From: Enterovibrio norvegicus_B
GTDB lineage: Bacteria > Pseudomonadota > Gammaproteobacteria > Enterobacterales > Vibrionaceae
Direction: 5' to 3'
DNA: 64,000 nucleotides
NCBI RefSeq assembly: GCF_002876705.1
Contig: NZ_MDAG01000057.1
Span: forward strand, 372,001 to 436,000
Numbering within the stretch: the first letter of the stretch is position 1; every line of letters begins with the position of its first letter. Positions 17,683 through 26,854 of the stretch are shown here, piece by piece. Position numbers and translations under genes: made by a program. Under the pieces are notes generated by a model that did no database searches, was not told where the DNA came from, and saw nothing but the letters and a program-made list of their open reading frames with translations.

Positions 17683-18364
17683 GTTTTTCCTCCGGCTTTA
17701 TCAAGGTCGCGGGAGGTGCAATGTCGGATGCTGTTGGCAAAGGCCATTGTAAACAAGTGCTTTCTTCCGGCACGTCATCCTCATCATGAGTTACCATCAC
17801 CGCGGCGATATTACGGGTTTTGATTTGCTGGAAAACAAACGCTCGGAATGCCTTTCGTAGCGGTTTGTCGAGTTTACTGAATGGCTCATCAAGCAAGATG
17901 ACATTAGGGTGAGAGAGCAGGGTTCGCATTAAGCTCACGCGTGCGCGTTGCCCGCCTGAAATTTGCTGTGGCGCTTTGTACGCAATGTCAGCGAGATCGA
18001 TGTCTTCCAGTGTTTGTAGTGCCCGCGATTTTTTCTCTGAAGCTGTCATGGTATCTGGCAAACCAAACGCGAGGTTTTGCCAAACATTCAAATGCGGGAA
18101 GAGTAAATCGTCTTGAAACAATATGCCCACCGCACGCTTCTCGGCAGGTAAGGCTAAGATACTTTTTCCATTTACATGAATGTCGCCCAAGCATTCGAAT
18201 TCGGGTGACAGATGACCAGCAATGGCGCTCAGTAGTGTGGACTTGCCACAGCCACTTGGCCCCATCACTGACAGAATATGGCCATTTTCAATCGTAAATG
18301 ACATGCCATGAAGCAGTGTCATCTGCGGTGATTTAATGGTTAGGTTTTGTACTGATAAGCTCAT
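17675..18364 (-). CDS. ynjD: ABC transporter ATP-binding protein (YnjD-like)
   Basis: A 229-residue ABC ATPase. Walker A is GPSGCGKST at 35-43, the signature is ISGGQRARV, Walker B is VILLDEP and the switch His is in MVTHDEDD. Size and sequence match YnjD of the E. coli ynjABCDEF locus. It should drive import through YnjC of the ligand held by YnjB; the ligand is not known to me, although the set resembles thiamine or iron importers. The start lies 32 bases inside the end of ynjC. Confidence 0.85.
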   Translation of the reverse strand: MSLSVQNLTIKSPQMTLLHGMSFTIENGHILSVMGPSGCGKSTLLSAIAGHLSPEFECLGDIHVNGKSILALPAEKRAVGILFQDDLLFPHLNVWQNLAFGLPDTMTASEKKSRALQTLEDIDLADIAYKAPQQISGGQRARVSLMRTLLSHPNVILLDEPFSKLDKPLRKAFRAFVFQQIKTRNIAAVMVTHDEDDVPEESTCLQWPLPTASDIAPPATLIKPEEKHA

Positions 18365-20033
18365 TGGAACTCACTTGTTTGTCTGCGTGACGTGCTAAAC
18401 GACGCTGTGGATCTGCGATTCGGCTGGCGGCGAGGGCTATACCGAAAAAGACCAAAGGTAAAAATGCCTGTATCAGGCCGTATATCGCGCTAATGCGTCT
18501 GTCTTGTCCGCTGGCGAGACTCACTGCTTCCGTGGTGAGTGTGGTTATTCTGCCCGCACCGAGTAGCTGTGTCGGTAAGTATTGCGCAAAGCTCACGCTT
18601 AACCCAACCGCCCATGCCAGCATAATAGCGGGTAGGACAATCGGCAATTTTACGGATAACCATGCTTTCCATGCGCTGTGACCGAGGCTTCGTGCTGTTT
18701 GTGTAAGGCGTTGGTCGAAGGAATGCCAAGGTCCATCAAGGGCGAGATACACATAAGGGAAGGCAAACAAAATGTGCGCCCAAATGGTTGCCGGAACATG
18801 CCATTGCCCCGGCAACATATAGATGGCGATTTGAATACCAAACAAAATGGAAAGCTGTGGGATCAGCATCGGAATAGCGATAACCAATTGCGGGACAGAT
18901 TTATGGTATTTGTCGCGGTATTCCAAACAACCAATGGCAAAAACAAGGGCGACGCTGGCGGATACCAATCCCAGAATAAGGCTGTTGGCCGCCAACTCAA
19001 GCAAATTGCCTGCTTCTTGTTCCCAAAAGCGCGTCGTGGTGCGGGTTGGCCAAAGCGAAGGGAAACGCCAACGAAGGGCAAATGACCAAACCAGCAAAAC
19101 AGGAATGATGATCACAGGCAGCAACGCCACAAAGCCAAAGAGGTATTTACCTGGCAATGAATAGGTTTTGCTGCCGCTAAACTGCCATGATTGCCAGCCT
19201 TTAACCAAAAAGTATTCTGCGAGCCTATATAGCAATAACACGCCAAAGCAAGCCACAAACAGGGCAATTGCCCCTGCTGCTGCGCGAGGCACTTGGGTCA
19301 AATCGGGGTCATTAAACCATTGCCACACCAACACAGCGAAGGTAGACGGCGATGTAGGGCCGAGAATCATGGCGACATCGACCACGGACAAGCCGTAGGC
19401 CAGCACCGCGTAAATGGGAAAGCGCATTTTGGTGAGCCATTGTGGAAAGACCACTTTGAGCCATGATGCGCTGGCGTTATACCCAAGGCTTCGAGAAGCC
19501 GTGAGTAGCCGATCAACCTGCATCTGTTTTAGCACAGAAAGGCTCATCAGAAGCAGAAACGGGGTTTCTTTAATGGCCAGCGCGAGGATGAGGCCAAAGC
19601 CTTGGTTGTCTTGTACCAGTGACCAGAGATGCGGCTCCGTTTCGCCTGTTAGAGAGGCAAATAACCGAAACAACCAACCAGACGGGGAAAAGGTAAGGGC
19701 AAAGCCAATGGCGAAAGCAACATGTGGCATGGCAAGAAGAGGAGAAAGCCATTTTTCAATGCGGTTCCATCCTTTTGTTCCCCAACAGTGTTGGAGAATA
19801 AGGAAGGTGGTGAGAATGGCGAGAAGTGTGGCAGTAACGCCGGTGAATAGGCTGAGTTGAAGTGCTTTTCCGCTGCCTGGCCACGAGGTCATCGCGTACC
19901 AGCCATCTAAATTCGGTTCGTTTAATCCAAGGGCAGGGAGGTAACTGGCTGCAGAAAGCAGCACACCGCCGAGCCCTGGGATGAGGGGTAAACAACACAC
20001 TGTCAGCGTCATGACATACAGCAGACGTAACAT
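18333..20033 (-). CDS. ynjC: ABC transporter permease, two fused permease halves (YnjC-like)
   Basis: A 566-residue inner-membrane protein with about 12 transmembrane segments and two binding-protein-dependent permease domains, as in ThiP- or FbpB-like fused permeases. EAA-type coupling loops are visible in both halves: LTASRSLGYNASASWLKVV and LTQTARSLGHSAWKAWLSV. E. coli YnjC has the same fused layout. AAGGGG precedes the ATG at 20033, 34 bases after ynjB. Confidence 0.85.
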   Translation of the reverse strand: MLRLLYVMTLTVCCLPLIPGLGGVLLSAASYLPALGLNEPNLDGWYAMTSWPGSGKALQLSLFTGVTATLLAILTTFLILQHCWGTKGWNRIEKWLSPLLAMPHVAFAIGFALTFSPSGWLFRLFASLTGETEPHLWSLVQDNQGFGLILALAIKETPFLLLMSLSVLKQMQVDRLLTASRSLGYNASASWLKVVFPQWLTKMRFPIYAVLAYGLSVVDVAMILGPTSPSTFAVLVWQWFNDPDLTQVPRAAAGAIALFVACFGVLLLYRLAEYFLVKGWQSWQFSGSKTYSLPGKYLFGFVALLPVIIIPVLLVWSFALRWRFPSLWPTRTTTRFWEQEAGNLLELAANSLILGLVSASVALVFAIGCLEYRDKYHKSVPQLVIAIPMLIPQLSILFGIQIAIYMLPGQWHVPATIWAHILFAFPYVYLALDGPWHSFDQRLTQTARSLGHSAWKAWLSVKLPIVLPAIMLAWAVGLSVSFAQYLPTQLLGAGRITTLTTEAVSLASGQDRRISAIYGLIQAFLPLVFFGIALAASRIADPQRRLARHADKQVSSNELISTKPNH

Positions 20034-20067
20034 GCTTACCCCTTGTGAGTGTTCATTGTGTGTTTAC

Positions 20068-21210
20068 TCACTGCTGCGCGTAGCGTTCAAGCCATGCGTT
20101 TTCCAACGCCACTTGCCAGCTTGGGTGGGGTTCAGGCTGAGATTTGAACAACGGCTTGCTGCCAACACTGTTCAGTTTCACCACAGCAGGGTCGCCCCAT
20201 ACGGTGCTTTTCGATTTACGTGCTTGTGCTTCTTCACTCATCAGGAAGTTAATGGCAACCAACGCGCCTTCTTTGGCGTTGGCGTTCCAAGGGATGCCCA
20301 TAAAATGGATGTTGGACAGCGCGCCTTTATCAAACGCAAAAGCTTTCGCTGTCGGAGCAAGCGTGCCGTTCTCAATGGCAGTATCCGCGGCGTTAGGGTT
20401 AAACGTTATCGCAAGCAGTAACTCGCCATCATCGAGTAATTGCAGGGTTTCTGCGCTAGCTGCGGGGAATTGCTTCCCTTCACGCCATGCAACCGCATTT
20501 AATTGGTCGAGGTATGCCCAAAGTGGCGCACTGATGGCATCAAACTGTGCATCATTAACGGGTTTGTATAAAGGCGCTGTATCTGCTGCCAATTCCAATA
20601 AGGCGGCTTTCAAGAAGCTGGTGCCGTGGAACTGCGGCGGTTTAGGGTAGGTGATTTTCCCTGGAAATGCTTTAGCGAGACTAAGCAGTTCGTTGAACGA
20701 CTTCGGCGGATTTGCCAGTGTTTTTTCATCATGAATAAACACCAACTGTCCGACACCCCAAGGGGCTTCGAGTCCTTCAGTAGGCTCAGTAAAATCGGCG
20801 GTGACGGGCAAGGTCTTGTCGACGATTGCCCAGCTTGGAAGCTGTTCAACAAAAGGGCCGAACAGCAAGCCGTTTGATTTCATTGATTTGAAGTTTTCAC
20901 CATTAATCCAAACCATATCAACACTGCCACCAGATTGCTTACCCGCGGCTTTCTCTGCGACCAAGCGGTTGATGGTCTCTGAGATGTCGGACACTTTGAC
21001 GTGTTTTAACGTGACACCGTAACGGCTATCAAGCTGGTCTCCGGCCCAACGCAAGTAAGCATTGATCTCAGGGCTGCCACCCCATGCATTGAAATACACA
21101 GTTTGGCCTTTGGCGTTTGTTTCAATCTCTTCCCAGTTGGACAGGTCCGCGGCAACACTGGCGGTACTGAAAGCCAGTGCGCAGGCTGTGACGATTGATT
21201 TGACATTCAT
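20068..21210 (-). CDS. ynjB: Periplasmic solute-binding protein (YnjB-like)
   Basis: A 380-residue secreted binding protein. The signal peptide covers 1-21 (ALAFSTASVAA). Family blocks include VYFNAWGGSPEINAYLRW, VDMVWINGENF and the C-terminal NIHFMGIPWNANAKEGAL. It is the first gene of the ynjB-C-D-F operon, with GGAAG before the ATG. The substrate is unknown. In E. coli a sulfurtransferase gene (ynjE) lies between ynjD and ynjF; it is missing here. Confidence 0.87.
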   Translation of the reverse strand: MNVKSIVTACALAFSTASVAADLSNWEEIETNAKGQTVYFNAWGGSPEINAYLRWAGDQLDSRYGVTLKHVKVSDISETINRLVAEKAAGKQSGGSVDMVWINGENFKSMKSNGLLFGPFVEQLPSWAIVDKTLPVTADFTEPTEGLEAPWGVGQLVFIHDEKTLANPPKSFNELLSLAKAFPGKITYPKPPQFHGTSFLKAALLELAADTAPLYKPVNDAQFDAISAPLWAYLDQLNAVAWREGKQFPAASAETLQLLDDGELLLAITFNPNAADTAIENGTLAPTAKAFAFDKGALSNIHFMGIPWNANAKEGALVAINFLMSEEAQARKSKSTVWGDPAVVKLNSVGSKPLFKSQPEPHPSWQVALENAWLERYAQQ

Positions 21211-21274
21211 GGTGTTTAATCTTCCTTAATCATCGGTTGAATCATAGTGTTCATTGAACCTAAGCACGTCGAGC

Positions 21275-23425
21275 TTACGAGTTCTTAGGCTCTTTACGCA
21301 TCCATGTGTGGAACTTCTCTACCCAAACCAACAGACCTTGCGGTGCGTTGTTTTGTTTCCAAACACCTGCGGTGTATTTGGTGGCTTCACTCATTGTTGG
21401 GTAAGGGTGAACCGTACCAAGAATTTTGTTTAAGCCAAGACCATGGCGCATCGCAAGGGTAAATTCTGCGAGTAAGTCACCAGCGTGTGAACCCACAATG
21501 GTTGCACCTAGGATTTTGTCTTTGCCTTTTGGTGTGATCACTTTGATAAAGCCGTGGTCTTCGCCGTCGGCAATCGCGCGATCGAGGTCATCAATGCCGT
21601 AGTGTGCCACTTCGTAATCGATGCCCTGGGCAATGGCTTCTTTTTCATTGATGCCGACACGTGCGACTTCAGGCGCTGTATACGTTGCAGCAGGCATGAC
21701 AGAGTAATCGGCTTTGAACTTCTTGAAATCGCCAAACAGGGCATTCACGGCGGCATACCATGCTTGGTGACCGGCAGCGTGCGTTAATTGGAATGGGCCA
21801 GCCACATCGCCCACTGCAAAGATGTTCGGGTAGTTTGTTTGTAGGTAGTCGTTTACCTTCACTGTGCCACGCTCAGTCAGCTCTACGCCGATGTCTTCAA
21901 GGCCAAACCCTTTGGTGTTTGCTACGCGGCCTAGCGCCAGCATGACATGGTCAAACTCCACCACGACTTCTTCACCGTTGTTATCGAGATAAACGCGCTG
22001 TGTATCACCGTCTTTTTCAAAACGTGTCGCCTTATGGCCCAGTAAGATGTTTACGCCATCTTCTTTCAAGCCTTTTACAACGAGCTCAGCAGCGTCAGCA
22101 TCTTCACGGATCAGCAATTGATCGGCCATTTCCACTAGGGTGACATTCGAACCAAGGCGAGAGAAGCTTTGCGCAAGCTCTGCACCGATTGGGCCACCGC
22201 CGAGAACCAGCAGATTTTCAGGAAGTTCTTGCAGTTCCCATACATTGTCAGAAGTGAGGTAACTGACGTCTGCGAGACCTGGAATTCCTGGTACGAGTGG
22301 GCGAGCGCCCGTCGCAATGACGATGTTTCGAGTTGTTAGGCGTTGGCCGTTTACTTCAACTTCCCAAGGCGAAAGGATCTTCGCTTCGCCTTCGATACAC
22401 TCAACACCGAGTTTGGTGTAACGGTCGACAGAGTCATGAGGTTCAATGTCGGCAATCACTTGATGAACGCGACCCATGACTTGTTTGAAATCGACAGTGG
22501 GCTCACCCGCAGTCACACCAAACTCTTTGGCGCGGTTGATTTCATGTACGGAATGACCTGCACGGATCAGTGCTTTGGAAGGGACACAACCTGTGTTTAA
22601 ACAGTCGCCACCCATTTTGTGTTTCTCTATCAGGGTAACTTTTGCTTTCACTGCTGCGCCAATGTAAGTCGTTACCAAACCACCTGCACCCGCACCGATT
22701 GCAATGAGGTTACGATCGAACACGACAGGCTTTTGCCACTTCTTATAGACACGGCGTTTCTCAATACCGTTCATGATGAACTTAGCAATGATGGGGAACA
22801 CGCCCAGAAGCACGAGAGACACCAACACACCCGGTGAGACGATGCCGCTCAAAGAATCAATTTGTGCCAGTTGTGTACCGGCATTGAGGAACACCATGGT
22901 GCCCGGCAACATACCGATTTGGCTGACAACGTAGAAGGTTGCGGTTGAAATAGGCGTTAAACCCATCAACAAGTTAATGAGGAAGAAAGGGAAAACTGGA
23001 ATCAATCGAAGCGTGACAAGATAAAAAGGACCGTCTTTTTCTACGCCTTGGTTAATCGTCGCCAGCTTGTTACCAAACTTACCTTGTACCCAATCTTTCA
23101 GTAGGAATCGACTCACTAAAAACGCGATGGTTGCGCCGATGCTGCTGGCAAATGAAACCAACAGCAAGCTCCACCAGAATCCGAACAGGGCTGCCCCCAG
23201 TAAAGTCGCAATTGCAGCGCCTGGCAGAGAAAGGGCGGTCATTGCAATGTAAGCCACGAAGAACACAACGCTCGCGGTGACAAAATTATCAGAAATGCTC
23301 TGTTGTAAGGCTTCATGCTGCGCTTTTGCATTTTCTAGCGTAAATAGCGCACCTAAATCGAAGGCAAACCACGTGACAAAAATCGCGGCTATCACTATGA
23401 CTATGGATATTTTTTTCTTGTCCAT
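21275..23425 (-). CDS. Fusion: VTT (TVP38/TMEM64) membrane domain + mercuric-reductase-like flavoprotein
   Basis: A 716-residue protein in two parts. Residues 1-225 are membrane-bound: a VTT/SNARE-associated domain (LSLPGAAIATLLGAALFG, LRLIPVFPFFLINLLMGL). Residues 237-716 form a pyridine nucleotide-disulfide oxidoreductase: FAD motif GAGAGG at 244-249, redox pair Cys275/Cys280 (GGDCLNTGCVPSKAL), NAD motif LGGGPIGAE, FAD-binding AVGDVAGP and a dimerisation domain ending with HPYPTMSE. There is no N-terminal HMA domain and no vicinal Cys pair at the C-terminus, so true mercury reduction is unlikely. The substrate is unknown; the fusion ties a soluble reductase to the membrane. AAGGA precedes the ATG. 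Confidence 0.88.
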   Translation of the reverse strand: MDKKKISIVIVIAAIFVTWFAFDLGALFTLENAKAQHEALQQSISDNFVTASVVFFVAYIAMTALSLPGAAIATLLGAALFGFWWSLLLVSFASSIGATIAFLVSRFLLKDWVQGKFGNKLATINQGVEKDGPFYLVTLRLIPVFPFFLINLLMGLTPISTATFYVVSQIGMLPGTMVFLNAGTQLAQIDSLSGIVSPGVLVSLVLLGVFPIIAKFIMNGIEKRRVYKKWQKPVVFDRNLIAIGAGAGGLVTTYIGAAVKAKVTLIEKHKMGGDCLNTGCVPSKALIRAGHSVHEINRAKEFGVTAGEPTVDFKQVMGRVHQVIADIEPHDSVDRYTKLGVECIEGEAKILSPWEVEVNGQRLTTRNIVIATGARPLVPGIPGLADVSYLTSDNVWELQELPENLLVLGGGPIGAELAQSFSRLGSNVTLVEMADQLLIREDADAAELVVKGLKEDGVNILLGHKATRFEKDGDTQRVYLDNNGEEVVVEFDHVMLALGRVANTKGFGLEDIGVELTERGTVKVNDYLQTNYPNIFAVGDVAGPFQLTHAAGHQAWYAAVNALFGDFKKFKADYSVMPAATYTAPEVARVGINEKEAIAQGIDYEVAHYGIDDLDRAIADGEDHGFIKVITPKGKDKILGATIVGSHAGDLLAEFTLAMRHGLGLNKILGTVHPYPTMSEATKYTAGVWKQNNAPQGLLVWVEKFHTWMRKEPKNS

Positions 23426-23861
23426 CTTGCTTCCTTTTCGACGACGTTGTCTTGCAGTTAACTATGGCAAAAGCTTCACGACTCTTCACAAAAATTAAAG
23501 CGAAACCAGAGGGTTAAAATTGCTTTTGTTGATAATTGTGATTTGCAACCAAGACTGCGCGGTGTATAGCGCCATGAAACCTAATTCTTACAACTTTTTG
23601 TGGATTGTGCTTCTGATTAAAAGACCTGAATACACACCGAATAATTACAGTCATGCTCAGATTTTTCGAACATGACGTGATGAACGTGAGCAGGCTACAA
23701 AGCTTCAGTGCTTTAAGGTGTTGAATTTATTGATTGATGCGGCGCTGAGTATACGTTGAATACGCAGAACAAGAGGGGGCGGGAGGTGAAATACGTGTTA
23801 CAGGTTCGGGTTTAATGCACGCGGAGGCATAACATTTAAAGCTGACTACTGATACTAACAA
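23426..23861. other. Gene-free stretch upstream of the VTT-reductase fusion
   Basis: I see no convincing gene or terminator in these 436 bases. The promoter of the fusion gene should lie in the left part. Confidence 0.5.
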
Positions 23862-24257
23862 CTATAAGCAATACACGGTGTATTGAAAAACGAGTGTCGA
23901 CAGTGGAAGCAATGAAAGTATGACAGCGCCGGAAATATGGTAATTACGGTGCCAATAACGCTGCGCAAAGCTATTGAGCTTCAATCCCCAAAATACAACG
24001 AGGGTGTTAAACGTGCTCAAAGACAGGACCATCATTGTTACAAAAGACGGAGCGAAAGTGCCTTGGGTGAGGGCAAAATAAACCGAGATCGGAAAACAAA
24101 AGCAAAAAAAGACCGTCCACTTGAAGCGACGTGGCCATTTACTGAAGTGATCTCTAAATATGCAATCAATCTGATCGGGAAACGGTTTAGTGTGGTGCAT
24201 CATTTTGGTGCCATTCTGCTGCCTATATCTTCGGCTTAGTTCAAAATTTCGCCACAT
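23862..24257 (-). CDS. Small hypothetical membrane protein
   Basis: Up to 131 residues. After a basic N-terminal segment (FPDQIDCIFRDHFSKWPRRF) come three hydrophobic stretches: WTVFFCFCFPISVYFAL, VTMMVLSLSTFNTLVVFWGL and ISGAVILSLLPLSTLVF. I do not recognise the family. The start is uncertain: ATG at 24257 or ATGs near 24203/24200, none with a good ribosome site. It has no obvious operon partner. The hydrophobic pattern supports a real gene, but not strongly. Confidence 0.45.
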   Translation of the reverse strand: MWRNFELSRRYRQQNGTKMMHHTKPFPDQIDCIFRDHFSKWPRRFKWTVFFCFCFPISVYFALTQGTFAPSFVTMMVLSLSTFNTLVVFWGLKLNSFAQRYWHRNYHISGAVILSLLPLSTLVFQYTVYCL

Positions 24258-24675
24258 GATAATCTAAGACCAACATTTAGTATTATATATGTGACACTTG
24301 TCACATTAATGCGTTAGTGTGGGTTTTTGAAGGGTAGGTGAGAGATTGGAGGATTTACGACAGTTTTTACCTAATTTCTTGATTGGAGCCCCTCCATCTG
24401 GGCGTTGGTTTAGGGGGTGTTTTGTTTTAATGATGCAATAAATGACAAATAAGATGCAGTAGATTGTGCAGTAGTGACGTTTTACCACATAGAATGCGTC
24501 AAAAGCCTCAAGTGCAGCTGATAAATATGGGGAAATGTAAACGCCTTGAACCTTAGAATGTCGCAAGGGGCTGGCGACTGAAGAGCGGCATTAGGAAACG
24601 GTATACCCAAGCAATCTCGCGATGATCATCCAAGAAGAGGTTATTTGGGTATAGCGCGTTTTATCGTGAAGAGAA
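24258..24675. other. Gene-free stretch with a large imperfect palindrome
   Basis: No convincing gene in these 418 bases. They contain the inverted repeat at 24602-24653, described separately. An 86-codon minus-strand frame at 24306-24566 has no ribosome site or recognisable sequence and was not accepted. Confidence 0.45.
24602..24653. repeat. Inverted pair of the dispersed ACCCAA repeat
   Basis: The left arm TATACCCAAGCAATCTC (24602-24618) and the right arm GAGGTTATTTGGGTATA (24637-24653) pair at 14 of 17 positions. Both arms share the TATACCCAA(GC/AT)AA core with the repeats at 34990, 35766, 35871 and 52265. Confidence 0.6.
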
Positions 24676-25269
24676 TTATTGCTGCAAGGTGTTCAACAGT
24701 TCATCACGTCGTTGTGGTGTAATCACTGACCAGTGCTTTCCTTCAATCGCACCTTCCAATGCCCACAACAACTCAAGGCTTAGCGCGTCGCTGTGCGACT
24801 TCTGAAGCGCTTGATAGGCGCGCACTGCACCTTCCTGTTGAAGTTGCTCCACACTGTCTATCCCGGCCTTCTTCAACATACGCTCTGTTGCAAGTCGCAA
24901 GTTAGGCAGGTCTTTAATGCGGTTTGGCGTCGCGGTTTTCTTTTCTTCCTGATCATCACGGGCAATGGCGAGAGCTTGCTTCGCAAAGTCCATCATGGTG
25001 TCCGTTTGTTCCCACCAATCATCAGGCACGCTGTAGTACTTGGTGACAACAGGGAAACCGCGTTTTTTATAAATATACGGCTGCATGCTGAGACGTTTAA
25101 ATTCACGTTCATTTTGCTGGCCTGCACGAAGGTGAAGGCGGTCATTTACCACCAACGCAAACATGGTTTGATCGCAGAAAACACCAAAACCGCCGAACAT
25201 AGATCGAGATTTGATCGTGCCCAGACATTCGAAGAACTTCAGTGTGTTTTTAAGAGTAGGTTTGTCCAT
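24676..25269 (-). CDS. tfoY: TfoX/Sxy-family regulator, TfoY-like
   Basis: About 197 residues in two domains. The N-terminal TfoX domain includes IKSRSMFGGFGVF, FALVVNDRLHLRA and YIYKKRGFPVVTKYYSV; the C-terminal domain includes KDLPNLRLATERMLKKAGI and LSLELLWALEGAIEGKHW. Length and wording fit TfoY rather than the competence regulator TfoX of Vibrio. TfoY raises motility and defensive functions in V. cholerae and is controlled there by cyclic di-GMP. The ATG at 25269 is chosen; a TTG at 25284 is unlikely. A c-di-GMP-I riboswitch lies about 110 bases upstream, which supports the assignment strongly. Confidence 0.85.
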   Translation of the reverse strand: MDKPTLKNTLKFFECLGTIKSRSMFGGFGVFCDQTMFALVVNDRLHLRAGQQNEREFKRLSMQPYIYKKRGFPVVTKYYSVPDDWWEQTDTMMDFAKQALAIARDDQEEKKTATPNRIKDLPNLRLATERMLKKAGIDSVEQLQQEGAVRAYQALQKSHSDALSLELLWALEGAIEGKHWSVITPQRRDELLNTLQQ

Positions 25270-25379
25270 GTGACTAATTCTCAATCAATACGTTCCTGGA
25301 TGAATGGTCAAGGGGTAACGTAGCAAAGCTAATTCAGAGAATTGTCAGCGATCCGGGCTGGCCGGAAGTGAAATGCTAG

Positions 25380-25472
25380 CGTCATCGGTAGCTCCGCTGC
25401 CATTCATCATTAATGATGTTAGGCCGGTGGCTTTGCGTCCCACGCTTTCGCGAGGTTTGCCTTTTTCTTGAC
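25380..25472 (-). promoter_or_regulatory. Cyclic-di-GMP-I (GEMM-I, Vc2-like) riboswitch upstream of tfoY
   Basis: Read on the minus strand, the segment carries all core blocks of the GEMM-I aptamer in order: GGCAAACC (25454-25461), a GCGAAAGC tetraloop hairpin, GGACGCAAAGCC, ACCGGCCUAA, a CAUCAUUAAUGAUG hairpin, then GGCAGCGGAGCUACCGAUG. Flanking GUCA and UGAC can close the P1 stem. V. cholerae has the well-studied Vc2 aptamer in the same place, before tfoY. The expression platform is not obvious; there is no T-tailed terminator before the ATG, which leaves translational or RNA-stability control. Confidence 0.95.
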
Positions 25473-25710
25473 AACATTTAGCTTAACCGAAACCTCTGAA
25501 TTTGTCCTTATTGCTAGTCTGTAAATATGTGATCTTGCTTCAATTTGGGTGTTATTGATGACTTTGAAAGTATGCTCTTGTCTTTGTAATTGAAGCAATT
25601 TTGAACAGACAGCTGAAATACCATTTGAGAGGAAGATTAGCACCAGAAAACTAGACAAAAAGTTAAATATGAGTTCTGTCGCATAAAAGAGGCAGGAGTA
25701 GTAAGAGATC

Positions 25711-25751
25711 TTGTCAAAAAACAAAAAGCCCGAGATTCAATCTCGAGCTTT
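25711..25751 (-). terminator. Terminator of purR
   Basis: On the minus strand a stem AAGCTCGAGATT / AATCTCGGGCTT with a 2-base loop is followed by TTTTTGTTTTTTG. Confidence 0.85.
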
Positions 25752-25787
25752 AGGTTATTGATGTTGCAGGGGTGTTGCCGAGCGTGG

Positions 25788-26795
25788 TTAATCGTTAAGG
25801 TTTTTCACGGAGCAACGAACAACGAGCTCAGGTTGCATTTCGAAAATCTGTTGTTCGTTCTCTTTGTTCGCTAGACGTTCCATTAACAGCTTGATCGCGG
25901 TTTTACCCAAACGGTTTTTCGGCTGGTGGATGGTTGTCAGCGGTGGAGAGAAGAAACCCGCCAAATCGATGTTGTCATACCCAATAATTGAAATGTCTTT
26001 GGGTACATCAAGACCCGCTTGGCGGAAAGTACTGATTGCCGCTAATGCCATGATGTCGTTAAAACAGAATAGGGCTGTCGGTAATTCGTCTTGTGCTAAC
26101 AGTTTCTCTGTTGCTTCAACGGCTGAATCACATTCAAAATCTGCTTCTACGATCCAATTTGGGTTTTCTTTTAGCCCTGCTTCTGCCAGCGCTTTACGAA
26201 AACCACTCAGTCTCGCCTGACAGGTTAGCTTATCAAGCTGGCCTGACATACAACCGATCTTGGTGTGACCGTTGTCGATGAAGTGTTTGGTTGCGATGTA
26301 GCCACCGAGCTCCGCATTATCTTGAATGCAGTCGGTATTAACGTGCTGTGTGCCCCAGTCCATAACGACCATTGGCAGATCTTTCTTCTTCTCGAGCAGC
26401 ATCAGCAACTCTTCGTTCAGATCTGAACACATTACCAACAAACCATCGACGCGTTTTTCTGCCAGCATGCGCAAGTAATCACGTTGCTTGGCGAGGTTAC
26501 CTTCGGTGTTACACAAGATCAGGGTGTAACCCTCTTTGTAACAATACTCTTCAACACCGTGCACCACTTCAGCAAAAAATGGGTTAGTAGACTTCGTCAC
26601 TAGCATGCCGATAGTACGGGTAGTGTTGCATTTCAAGCTACGCGCAACGGCACTTGGCGCATAGTTAAGGTCGTCGACGGCAGCCCATACTTTTTTCGTG
26701 GTCGATTCTGCGACAAAGCGTGTCTTGTTGATCACGTGAGAAACCGTGGTTGTTGAAACTCCGGCCATGCGCGCGACGTCTTTGATCGTTGCCAT
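25788..26795 (-). CDS. purR: LacI-family purine repressor PurR
   Basis: A 335-residue repressor with the PurR N-terminus: MATIKDVARMAGVSTTTVSH, then VINKTRFVAEST and the hinge YAPSAVARSLK. The core domain shares long stretches with E. coli PurR (EKRVDGLLVMCS, LPMVVMDWG, TTIHQPK). PurR binds hypoxanthine or guanine and represses purine synthesis genes. A possible PurR box lies about 500 bases upstream. Its own terminator follows. Confidence 0.9.
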   Translation of the reverse strand: MATIKDVARMAGVSTTTVSHVINKTRFVAESTTKKVWAAVDDLNYAPSAVARSLKCNTTRTIGMLVTKSTNPFFAEVVHGVEEYCYKEGYTLILCNTEGNLAKQRDYLRMLAEKRVDGLLVMCSDLNEELLMLLEKKKDLPMVVMDWGTQHVNTDCIQDNAELGGYIATKHFIDNGHTKIGCMSGQLDKLTCQARLSGFRKALAEAGLKENPNWIVEADFECDSAVEATEKLLAQDELPTALFCFNDIMALAAISTFRQAGLDVPKDISIIGYDNIDLAGFFSPPLTTIHQPKNRLGKTAIKLLMERLANKENEQQIFEMQPELVVRCSVKNLND

Positions 26796-26854
26796 TTGTT
26801 AATCTTCTTATCATTTTCAAAGGCAGCATGAGAAATGCTGGCTGCCTTACATGT

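Noticed and set aside
21275..22500. True mercuric reductase (merA) with a mer operon
   Set aside because: No HMA domain, no C-terminal Cys pair and no other mer genes nearby.
24306..24566. 86-codon minus-strand frame upstream of the small membrane protein region
   Set aside because: No ribosome site, Cys/Tyr-rich nonsense-like composition and no family resemblance.
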